Positions 6,181 to 12,629 of a DNA stretch of 12,629 nucleotides are shown piece by piece. The notes beneath the pieces are model-generated. The model was not told the DNA's origin. It did not search any database and was given only the letters and a program-made list of their open reading frames with translations. The DNA lies in NCBI GenBank assembly GCA_030605285.1, contig JAUWIQ010000010.1, positions 1 to 12,629 of the forward strand, given 5' to 3'. A program made the translations under genes and the position numbers. Origin of the DNA: Planctomycetota bacterium (GTDB taxonomy: Bacteria > Planctomycetota > Planctomycetia > Pirellulales > UBA7805). Position 1 is the stretch's first letter. Each line of letters begins with the position of its first letter.

Positions 6181-9021
6181 TCACGAGCTAAACTGCTCAT
6201 CAATCTCTGCCGGAGCCGTAGAGATCTGAGGACCGCCATTCTGAATTGCATTGCGATCCGCCTCGGCCGCCCGCGTCGATTTATGCTGGCCTGAAATCGA
6301 GCGCGTGATTACCTCGTCGAACAGACCCTCGACCTTCTGGCCGAGCGTACAGGTGCGACCAAAGGAACTGAGAAAATGATCCGTCTTTGCCTCATCAATC
6401 GTCAGGGGTGGCTGAATCCTGAGGACCAACGGATTGGAGCGGGCAATTTGCGAGTAAATATGATAGTGCTCCAGTAGAATCTGCATCTGAAAAACGGTTG
6501 GGAAGCTGCGGATCATCTCATCCACACCGGACATCAAATATTGAACCATCCCCGAGGAGTCCGTGCGCTTAAGATGTGTGACGACTGATTCTGTGAGTGG
6601 CGTGAGTTCAACGCCGATCATCAGGCCCTGTCCGCGAACAGCACAGAAGTAATCTGGCATGCGCTGCTTTAGTTTGTTCAAACCCTCAAGTAACTGGAAA
6701 CCGCGTTGCGCCGCATTCTCCGGCAAATGTTCCTCGATGAGAGTATCTACAGTTGCCAGACCGGCCACGCAGGCCAGACTGCCTCCACCAAATGTCGAGG
6801 TATGTAAGGCAAACCGATCCACGGTACCGTAGGCTTTCATCCATAGGTCACGGCGTGCAAGCATGGCCCCAATCGGCACCAAGCCACCACTGAGACTTTT
6901 AGCGACGGTCATAATATCCGGTTCGATGGCCGCCTGTTCACTGGCAAACATCGTTCCGGTGCGTCCCATGCCCGTCTGCACCTCGTCGGCAATCAGCAGA
7001 GTTCCGGTGTTCCGGCAAAGTCTTTCGACCTCCGCAAGATACCCCACTGGAGGCATAATCATTCCTGCCTCACCCTGGATCGGTTCCACGATCAGGGCGG
7101 CCATATTTTGCGAAGCCAAGACCCGCTCGAGGGCCTCCAGGTTTCCGTAAGGGACGGCATGACAATCAGGCAGCAAGGGCTCAAAGGGTCGCTGATACGA
7201 CCGGTTTCCTGTGACCGACAACGCGCCAATCGACTTGCCGTGGAATGATCCGTGGCAATAAACGATTCCCGTCCGTCCTGTCGCTACCCGCGCCAGTTTG
7301 AGCGCCGCTTCGACCGCTTCGGTACCACTGTTACAGAAAAAGACCATTTCAAGGCCTGCCGGTGAAACCGACACTAACCGCTCAGCCAGTGCCGCGGCAT
7401 GTGGATTGACTGCGGATTGACAGAAACCGGGCACCTGTCGGGAAAGTGCCTCCCGAACCGCACCGACCACGCGCGGGTGATTGTGCCCCAGGTTCAAGGC
7501 TCCAAAACCGGAGACAAAGTCAAGATAATGATTGCCCTCGGAATCCGAGACGATCACTCCATCTCCGCGCACAAATGTTTTATTCAGGCCACCCTGTTCC
7601 GCAAGGCTGACCAGCACCGGATTGATGTAGCGATGAAAGAGCGTCCGAGCTCTGCGATTCGCGGCATCCACGTGGGTCCCATTCTTTTTATGATCACCGC
7701 AAACAGCGTGACTTGGGTCGCTCTCGAGGCCAGAATGAAGTTGCCTCGTATCCCCATTTTTCTTCGTCGCCCGCCGACCACTCACATGTTTTCCGTTTCC
7801 GTTCCCATTTCCGTTGTGTTGGGGCAGGTCGCTATGAAAGGAACCGTCCAAGCAAGGATCCGTCGTTTTCTGGATTGCTTCACCGTTTTCGCTACTTCTT
7901 TCTTCACTACGCTGTCGCCGAATGACCTTGGTCATACTGGCCCACATCGACTGTTCAACAGGACGACCAAAGGAAGATAGTTGGCTGAATGTAAAACCGT
8001 TTTCCTGGGCAATTGCCCCGATTTCATTGATACGTTCAATACCGAGATCCCGTCCCAACGAAAAACACTCGGCACGGTCTTCCAGAGCCAGATTAATCGT
8101 CTCAGCAAGACAGCCCGGCACCAGACCAAAATGGAATCCAAGCAGCATCGATTTGCTCAGGAATGGTTTTGGAACATCAACCACTCCACCGGCAACAATC
8201 AAGACATTGTCGCGATGCCTGACGGCGCGAGTGACATCCGTGGGCACACCAACGTCAATCACAATACTTCCGGATTGAAGCATTTCCTGTTTAATACAGT
8301 TCCCCGAGGAGGTTGCCGATAGAATAAGTTGCGACTGGGACAGGGCGCTCGGAATGTCCAATACCAAATCACCCTGAAGCTCCTTGGCAATGCGCACCGC
8401 TCTTGGCGACTGCCGACGAGCAACCAAGACCAAACGTCCCACTTCGGGAGTCAGTAAGCGGGCGACCGCTGTGGCAATACTGCCTGGAATCCCGACAACC
8501 GTCACGGTTTCCCGACGAATATCGATATCGAGTTCACTACAAGCCTGATAGAGATTTCTGATTGCTGCATAAACCGTGAGGCTGTTTCCCGTTGTCACCG
8601 GGATAGGACTGTTTTCAGCAATATATTTGCCGTGGCCACCGACGACACTCGTCAACGAACCGAGACCCACGATACCTGCTCCCCAATCGGCGGCCATCCG
8701 GACTGCGGTTAAGGTGTGCTGGATTGCCAGCGCAGGATCCTGCAAAATCTCGCGCGCTGTACAAGGGATTTCGTACACCCGACCCTCGGCAGACTTGCCG
8801 GCGGGTGTTTCAAGTTGCTGGAACCGATCCAGGACTGTCGGGCCCGCGGCAGCTGACTGGCCTCCAAACGCAATTCCCTCGGCCATCGTGCCCTGCACGA
8901 AATTACAGATTTCGAGAAGATTTCCCTTCTCCCAGTGTGACAGCAGTTCACCGCCATCATCCATCTGAAAGAGGGCCTTGCTCTCCTCAGAGAGAGGATG
9001 CACAACAAAAGCAAATTTCAT
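6181..9021 (-). CDS. Acyl-ACP reductase-like / class III aminotransferase fusion protein
   Basis: This is one uninterrupted 946-residue frame with two enzyme domains. Residues 1-370 resemble cyanobacterial acyl-ACP reductase: VTTGNSLTVYAAI (142-154), the Rossmann stretch VTVVGIPGSIATAVARLL (173-190), IDVGVPTDV (255-263), AGGVVDVPKPF (277-287) and GCLAET, whose Cys304 matches the acyl-binding catalytic Cys. Residues 371-455 are a polar linker with an Asn-Gly repeat. Residues 456-905 are a fold-type I aminotransferase closest to putrescine aminotransferase (YgjG): GFGALNLGHNHP, FFCNSGTEAVEAALKLA, GSFHGKSIGALS, EPIQGEAG, ADEVQTGMGRTG and TVAKSLSGG with the PLP lysine K708, then HTSTFGGGSLAC and VLRIQPPLTI. 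Domain order implies acyl thioester to aldehyde to primary amine (inference). Neither partner looks decayed. There is no clear ribosome site before ATG 9021. It is divergent from the transporter gene, and the C25 gene converges on it with a 33-bp gap. Confidence 0.85.
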   Translation of the reverse strand: MKFAFVVHPLSEESKALFQMDDGGELLSHWEKGNLLEICNFVQGTMAEGIAFGGQSAAAGPTVLDRFQQLETPAGKSAEGRVYEIPCTAREILQDPALAIQHTLTAVRMAADWGAGIVGLGSLTSVVGGHGKYIAENSPIPVTTGNSLTVYAAIRNLYQACSELDIDIRRETVTVVGIPGSIATAVARLLTPEVGRLVLVARRQSPRAVRIAKELQGDLVLDIPSALSQSQLILSATSSGNCIKQEMLQSGSIVIDVGVPTDVTRAVRHRDNVLIVAGGVVDVPKPFLSKSMLLGFHFGLVPGCLAETINLALEDRAECFSLGRDLGIERINEIGAIAQENGFTFSQLSSFGRPVEQSMWASMTKVIRRQRSEERSSENGEAIQKTTDPCLDGSFHSDLPQHNGNGNGNGKHVSGRRATKKNGDTRQLHSGLESDPSHAVCGDHKKNGTHVDAANRRARTLFHRYINPVLVSLAEQGGLNKTFVRGDGVIVSDSEGNHYLDFVSGFGALNLGHNHPRVVGAVREALSRQVPGFCQSAVNPHAAALAERLVSVSPAGLEMVFFCNSGTEAVEAALKLARVATGRTGIVYCHGSFHGKSIGALSVTGNRSYQRPFEPLLPDCHAVPYGNLEALERVLASQNMAALIVEPIQGEAGMIMPPVGYLAEVERLCRNTGTLLIADEVQTGMGRTGTMFASEQAAIEPDIMTVAKSLSGGLVPIGAMLARRDLWMKAYGTVDRFALHTSTFGGGSLACVAGLATVDTLIEEHLPENAAQRGFQLLEGLNKLKQRMPDYFCAVRGQGLMIGVELTPLTESVVTHLKRTDSSGMVQYLMSGVDEMIRSFPTVFQMQILLEHYHIYSQIARSNPLVLRIQPPLTIDEAKTDHFLSSFGRTCTLGQKVEGLFDEVITRSISGQHKSTRAAEADRNAIQNGGPQISTAPAEIDEQFSS
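7657..7911 (-). other. Low-complexity interdomain linker of the fusion enzyme
   Basis: The linker is about 85 codons (residues 371-455), rich in Ser, Asn, Gly, His and Lys. It includes an Asn-Gly repeat (about residues 403-410) encoded by four imperfect AAYGGN hexamers near 7789-7818. It separates the reductase-like from the aminotransferase domain and looks flexible and non-catalytic. Confidence 0.7.
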
Positions 9022-9411
9022 GGTGTAATCGGGGCCATCGTGACAGGATTTTCAAAATCAGCGCATTTTCACCAAAAGCGGGTAAATGCCACGATCCATG
9101 CCACGCGTCCTAGCGTGCCTACCCGTCAGTCATCACTCCATGAAACAAAAACCGGAAAAATCAAATCTGTGGTGAGGTAACCTCCTAAGTCACCAAACTT
9201 TCCACCACGTCAGCATACACTGTCTGCCGAGGCGATTCAACCGAAAGACTGCTTAAAAATAAGCGTTTTAGTGTACCCCGCACCAACGTGAGTCGGATAA
9301 CCGGTGCCCGCTGCAAGGGCTGCGGACTGCCAGAAATCGGAATGTTTTGACTAGTCGTCAACTTATTCCGCAGAGCTTATCCAGCCCGCCTGCCCAATGG
9401 GTAGGCCCCAG

Positions 9412-9420
9412 TGGTATGAT
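9412..9420 (+). promoter_or_regulatory. Candidate extended -10 promoter of the MMPL transporter gene
   Basis: TGGTATGAT matches an extended -10 (TGN plus TATAAT with one mismatch). The -35 region about 17 bp upstream is poor, which an extended -10 can tolerate. Transcription would start near 9427 and give a leader of about 140 nt containing both inverted repeats below. Confidence 0.4.
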
Positions 9421-9433
9421 GCCCTAGGTTGGT

Positions 9434-9476
9434 GGCGGAACCCTGTGTGGTATTGAAAGAGGTGCGTTTTTCCGCC
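9434..9476 (+). repeat. Spaced 7-bp inverted repeat in the transporter leader
   Basis: GGCGGAA (9434-9440) and TTCCGCC (9470-9476) are perfect inverted copies with a 29-nt spacer. This could be a long-loop stem in the leader RNA or two operator half-sites; chance cannot be excluded. Confidence 0.35.
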
Positions 9477-9508
9477 CCCAGACATCCCAGTTTCCCATTC
9501 CGTAACAG

Positions 9509-9530
9509 GCCACATTCTGCACAATGTGGC
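9509..9530 (+). repeat. Perfect 8-bp hairpin upstream of the transporter start
   Basis: GCCACATT (9509-9516) and AATGTGGC (9523-9530) pair perfectly around the 6-nt loop CTGCAC. It ends 37 nt before the preferred ATG (9568). No T tract follows, so it is not a simple terminator; a leader structure or operator palindrome is more likely. It overlaps the possible GTG start at 9526, which argues against that start. Confidence 0.55.
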
Positions 9531-9567
9531 ATCCCACCTTGAATTGGCCGCAAGAAGAAAAAGTGGC

Positions 9568-12168
9568 ATGACGGAACCAGCCCGCTCAACCTTCTACGAC
9601 CGCTATTACGGCTGGATCCTTCTGGTCTTCGTAATCTCCCTCCCGGCAGTCGTTTATGGCGTCATCAAATCTGAGGAGACCAACAACAACAACATCAAGC
9701 AATGGTTACCCAAGGATCTGGACGAAACCAAGATTTATGACTACTTTCGCCGACACTTCGGCACCGACGAGTATGCCATCATCAGTTGGAAAGGTTGTAC
9801 GCTTGATGATCCCAGACTCAAGCAGTTTGCAGAACTCGCTCGTGAATATCGCGACCCTCACGGTGAGGCCTTTTTTGCACAGGTCACAACTGGCCCTGAG
9901 CTACTCGCAAAACTTCAGGCAAAGCCTTTCGAACTGAGTAAAAAGGTTGCGAAAAACCGTCTCAAATCCATCATTATTGGTCAGGATGGCAAGGCAAGCG
10001 CGGCGATCGTCGAACTTACAGAAAAAGGGGATGATAACCGGCGTGCAGCTGTTGCGGTACTCAACGACATTCTCAAGAAAGAGGTTAAAATCCCGGCCGA
10101 CGAAATCCATATGGCGGGAGATGCCGTTACCAATGCCGCCGTCGATGTTGAAAGTCAAAGAGCAACCGACTCGTTAGTTGGCTACTCCATGCTGATCGCT
10201 CTGGCTTGTGCCATTTTCAGTCTGCGCAACATTAAGCTTGTAGTCGTGATTTTTGTCGCTGCATTATTTTCCGCAGTTCTTGCCCAGTCCTTGGTTCCAG
10301 CGCTGGGCGGGCGAGTCAATCTTGTCCTGGTCGTGATGCCCGTACTCATTTATGTACTGGCCCTTTCTGCGGGCGTCCATCTGGTAAATTATTACCGCGA
10401 TGCCATCCAGGAATCCGGCCTGGCGGGCGCACCACTCTCAGCGATACAGCGCGGCTGGCTGCCCTGCACACTGGCAGCCGGTACCACGGCAATCGGCCTG
10501 GCATCGCTCTCGGTGAGTAAAATTGTGCCAGTCAAAGATTTTGGCAAGTATTCAGCAATTGGAATTCTCGCCAGTTTGGGCGTCTTATTCCTGCTGCTCC
10601 CGGCGCTGCTGGTACTGGCCCAGAAATTTTCTAGAAAGAAAAAGAACGAAAGCCATCTTCACCCGGAGACCGCGCCAATACACAAATTCGATCGCTTTGT
10701 GCAGTTCCTGGGCCAATACGTTATCGCACATTACGGGCTCATCTCGATCTCCTGCCTGATCGGGCTGGGATTCTTCGGCTGGGGAGCGCTCTACATCAAC
10801 ACCTCCGTAAAGCCCGCACGATTTTTCGACCCAGACCATCGCCTAATTAGCGACTACCAATGGCTGGCGAACTCCGAACGATTTGGAAATCAGATTCCGC
10901 TTGAGATTATCGTGAAATTCGACCGCAAACATTCGTCCCTCACCACGCTGAGCCAGATGCAGTTGGTAGAAGCGATCGAGAAAGAACTTCTCAAGAAGCA
11001 GGCCGAGTATGTAGGGACTGCCATTTCTGCGGTCACGTTTGCACCGGAATTGGACAATAGCCATTACACCCGTTACGTAATGAACAAGCGGCTTGCTGCA
11101 AATCGTGATGCCTATGAAAAGGTTCATTATTACAGTTATGAGGGTTCCGACAAACAGCCTGCGCCACTTCCCGTATTGCCATCGACCGCTGAGAACGTCA
11201 ACAGCGAGATTGCAACCGAGGGGACCGAGTTGGAACCGCAGGTCGGCAAAGACCTCTGGCGAATCAGTACTCGGATACGCCCCACGGACGATGATTACGA
11301 TGAGGTGATTGCGGAAATCGAGAAGCATTTGGATACCTACCTTGATAAACGTGGAAAGCTTCGTGCGGAAAAGCGAAAAAAAGCACTTGAGCGTTTTGAT
11401 AAAATCAAGCGACGGATCGATACGGATTCCGCGAACGAACGCGAGGCGTGTGAAGAAAGTGAAGATCGGGCAGGCTGCCTCCAGCGCGTGATGCAGAAGT
11501 ATGAAGCGGAATTGGCTAATGGACAAAAGAAATTTGAAAACGATATGCGCCAGGCCACCGATGACACGACTGGTGTCGATATCCAATACACTGGAATGGT
11601 GCCGCTGTTTCACATCGCCCAGCGAGAATTGCTGCGGGGCCTGTTTAAAAGCTTTTTCTATGCGTTCCTGCTGATTGCGGTCATGATGATTATCTGGTTC
11701 AGAAATCCTGCTGCCGGCCTGGTCACCATGCTGCCCAACATCTTCCCGGCGGCCGTAATTTTCGGCTGGATGGGCTGGACGGATCGGATTGTCGATATCG
11801 GATCGATGATGACCGCGAGCGTTGCCTTGGGCATCGCCGTGGACGACACGGTCCATTTCCTGACCTGGTTCCGCCGAGGCATGCAGAATAATCTGAACCG
11901 TAACGAGGCCGTGTTGTACAGTTACCAGCGATGTGCCCTCGCAATGACGCAGACAACCTTGATTGCTGGTTTGGGGCTTGTTGTCTTTGGCCTGAGCTCG
12001 TTTCAACCAGTCTCCCAGTTTGGCCTGTTGATGTTCCTGTTGCTCGCGGCAGCGCTTGTCGGCGACTTACTGTTTCTCCCGTCCCTATTGATTGGACCCG
12101 CGGGCAAACTTTTTCAACCCAAACGTAAATGCGATGAGCCAGTAACCGCAACACAAAATGTCGCGTAA
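9568..12168 (+). CDS. MMPL/RND-family transporter, HpnN-like
   Basis: This 866-residue inner-membrane protein has the duplicated RND layout. TM1 is at about 16-34 (GWILLVFVISLPAVVYGVI), followed by a first periplasmic domain to about 200 and a five-helix block at about 202-352. TM7 is near 389-408, then comes a second periplasmic domain, and a final five-helix block spans about 693-842. The proton-relay Asp pair D759-D760 sits in ALGIAVDDTVHFLTWFR; the equivalent position of the first half (VLALSAGVHLVNYYRD) lacks Asp. MMPL/RND proteins move lipids and hydrophobic molecules; HpnN, similar in size, moves hopanoids. The second periplasmic domain carries a very charged insertion (about 577-666) with C628 and C637. 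ATG 9568 is preferred: the in-frame GTG 9526 lies within a hairpin and has no ribosome site. Family is secure; the lipid substrate and HpnN kinship are inferred from the neighbours. Confidence 0.85.
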   Translation: MTEPARSTFYDRYYGWILLVFVISLPAVVYGVIKSEETNNNNIKQWLPKDLDETKIYDYFRRHFGTDEYAIISWKGCTLDDPRLKQFAELAREYRDPHGEAFFAQVTTGPELLAKLQAKPFELSKKVAKNRLKSIIIGQDGKASAAIVELTEKGDDNRRAAVAVLNDILKKEVKIPADEIHMAGDAVTNAAVDVESQRATDSLVGYSMLIALACAIFSLRNIKLVVVIFVAALFSAVLAQSLVPALGGRVNLVLVVMPVLIYVLALSAGVHLVNYYRDAIQESGLAGAPLSAIQRGWLPCTLAAGTTAIGLASLSVSKIVPVKDFGKYSAIGILASLGVLFLLLPALLVLAQKFSRKKKNESHLHPETAPIHKFDRFVQFLGQYVIAHYGLISISCLIGLGFFGWGALYINTSVKPARFFDPDHRLISDYQWLANSERFGNQIPLEIIVKFDRKHSSLTTLSQMQLVEAIEKELLKKQAEYVGTAISAVTFAPELDNSHYTRYVMNKRLAANRDAYEKVHYYSYEGSDKQPAPLPVLPSTAENVNSEIATEGTELEPQVGKDLWRISTRIRPTDDDYDEVIAEIEKHLDTYLDKRGKLRAEKRKKALERFDKIKRRIDTDSANEREACEESEDRAGCLQRVMQKYEAELANGQKKFENDMRQATDDTTGVDIQYTGMVPLFHIAQRELLRGLFKSFFYAFLLIAVMMIIWFRNPAAGLVTMLPNIFPAAVIFGWMGWTDRIVDIGSMMTASVALGIAVDDTVHFLTWFRRGMQNNLNRNEAVLYSYQRCALAMTQTTLIAGLGLVVFGLSSFQPVSQFGLLMFLLLAAALVGDLLFLPSLLIGPAGKLFQPKRKCDEPVTATQNVA

Positions 12169-12169
12169 A

Positions 12170-12182
12170 GAGATCACATCTC
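12170..12182 (+). repeat. Small palindrome beside the glycosyltransferase promoter
   Basis: GAGAT CAC ATCTC is a 5-bp stem around 3 nt, immediately before a TATAAT box and after the transporter stop codon. It could be an operator overlapping the promoter spacer; it is too short to be sure. Confidence 0.25.
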
Positions 12183-12183
12183 C

Positions 12184-12189
12184 TATAAT
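12184..12189 (+). promoter_or_regulatory. Candidate -10 box of the glycosyltransferase gene
   Basis: This is a perfect TATAAT about 50 nt before the start of the next gene. No good -35 is seen at 16-18 bp upstream, where the sequence still lies in the end of the transporter gene. The glycosyltransferase may thus have its own promoter rather than depending on read-through. Confidence 0.35.
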
Positions 12190-12238
12190 ATGGGGATGAT
12201 AGCTTAAAGTGGGTGACTGCAATGGGGTTTTATTTTCC

Positions 12239-12629
12239 ATGGCTAGTGATCGCGACATCTGGATTATCGTGCCGGCATTCAACGAAGCGGCAGCCCTTGC
12301 CACAACGCTTACGCCACTTTGCCACCACTATACGAATGTGGTTCTCGTGGATGATGGATCGACAGACGATACGGTCCGCATAGCAACCCGATATCCTGTT
12401 TTCAGGTTGCAACACCTGCTTAATCGTGGCCAAGGCGCTGAGCTGCGAACCGGAATTGAGTTCGCCATCCATCGTGGAGCCGAGATCCTTGTGACCTTTG
12501 ATGCGGATGGACAGCATAGCGTTGGAGATATTGACAAACTGATCCAGACGATTATTCACCACCCTGTCGATGTGTCATTAGGTTCTCGATTTATGTGTTC
12601 GGCAGAAGGACAGCCGCTAGGCCGTCGCA
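12239..12629 (+). CDS. Family 2 glycosyltransferase, N-terminal part (runs off window)
   Basis: The frame is open from ATG 12239 to the window edge, giving 130 residues with no stop. It is a GT-A fold family 2 glycosyltransferase of the polyprenyl-phosphate (dolichyl-phosphate mannosyltransferase-like) type. It has IIVPAFNEA (9-17), the nucleotide-binding LVDDGSTDDT (36-45), NRGQGAELRTGIEFA (62-76) and the metal-binding FDADGQH (88-94), followed by SLGSRF. Such enzymes use NDP-sugars and often act on lipid-linked acceptors at the inner face of the membrane. GGGG (12224-12227) about 11 nt upstream is a weak ribosome site. It follows the transporter by 70 bp on the same strand, with a possible promoter between them. 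Acceptor and sugar cannot be told from this part; a role in the neighbouring lipid pathway is only suggested by position. Confidence 0.85.
   Translation, partial: MASDRDIWIIVPAFNEAAALATTLTPLCHHYTNVVLVDDGSTDDTVRIATRYPVFRLQHLLNRGQGAELRTGIEFAIHRGAEILVTFDADGQHSVGDIDKLIQTIIHHPVDVSLGSRFMCSAEGQPLGRR

Larger units (their letters stand above)
9022..9567. promoter_or_regulatory. Long divergent control region between fusion enzyme and transporter
   Basis: About 546 bp contain no convincing gene. The right half holds an extended -10 (9412-9420), a 7-bp spaced inverted repeat (9434-9476) and an 8-bp hairpin (9509-9530). The left half, which should carry the promoter of the fusion enzyme, shows no good -35/-10 pair. 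It has only small inverted repeats: CACGC / GCGTG at 9102-9117, and GCTTA / TAAGC with an AAAA loop at 9251-9264. The region is long for a simple promoter pair. Confidence 0.5.

Noticed and set aside
6169..6198. GAGCAG / CTGCTC inverted repeat between the converging C25 and fusion-enzyme genes as a bidirectional terminator
   Set aside because: It has only 6 bp with an 18-nt loop, no T tract on either side, and partly overlaps the coding end of the fusion gene.
6181..9021. Fusion enzyme as two genes joined by a sequencing error
   Set aside because: The frame is continuous through a low-complexity linker of normal interdomain type, with no residual start signal or ribosome site at the aminotransferase boundary. 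Assembly error cannot be wholly excluded from one sequence.
9251..9264. AT-rich hairpin GCTTA-AAAA-TAAGC followed by GTTTT as a terminator
   Set aside because: No plus-strand gene ends upstream of it, the stem is only 5 bp and the T run is short.
9526..9567. GTG 9526 as the true start of the transporter
   Set aside because: It has no ribosome site and lies inside the 8-bp hairpin. ATG 9568 gives a normal cytoplasmic lead into TM1.
10843..12006. Long minus-strand open frame (387 codons) opposite the transporter
   Set aside because: It is antisense to a clearly homologous MMPL transporter and shows no recognisable motif of its own; it is a by-product of the codon pattern of the plus-strand gene.

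Overview
The window reads as a stretch of a bacterial chromosome, most likely from a planctomycete or a relative. That assignment is an inference from gene style: a secreted C25 (gingipain-type) protease, a squalene-cyclase-like protein, an MMPL/RND transporter, weak or absent Shine-Dalgarno sequences at several starts, and moderate GC. No rRNA, tRNA, CRISPR array, insertion sequence or integrase is visible. Seven protein genes fill nearly all of it.

Left part (86-4202, minus strand): three co-directional genes. In transcription order they encode a squalene-hopene-cyclase-like alpha/alpha-barrel protein (2277-4202), a nucleoside-phosphorylase/nucleosidase-fold protein (1283-2188) and IspH, the last enzyme of the MEP isoprenoid pathway (86-1024). 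Cyclase (hpnF) - phosphorylase (hpnG) - ispH is the skeleton of classical hopanoid operons, but the radical-SAM gene hpnH is not here. Both the cyclase and the phosphorylase appear to have lost residues considered central to the canonical reactions.

Middle (4438-6147, plus strand): a C25-type cysteine protease, predicted to be exported, is transcribed divergently from the cyclase-like gene. It converges on the next gene.

Right part: 6181-9021 (minus) encodes a 946-residue two-domain protein. Its N-terminal half resembles cyanobacterial acyl-ACP reductase (AAR), with the catalytic Cys retained. Its C-terminal half is a class III PLP aminotransferase of the putrescine aminotransferase (YgjG) type. 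The combination suggests one polypeptide that reduces an acyl thioester to an aldehyde and aminates it to a primary amine. A roughly 550-bp divergent control region (9022-9567) holds a likely extended -10 promoter and an 8-bp perfect hairpin. It separates this gene from a 12-TM MMPL/RND-family transporter (9568-12168) whose length and layout recall HpnN. A family 2 glycosyltransferase begins at 12239 and runs off the window.

Working hypothesis (inference): the locus makes, modifies and exports an unusual lipid, possibly an aminated acyl or isoprenoid lipid. Isoprenoid precursor supply (IspH), a degenerate cyclase/phosphorylase pair, an acyl-to-amine fusion enzyme and a lipid-type RND transporter lie side by side. 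The fusion enzyme is the most unusual single element.
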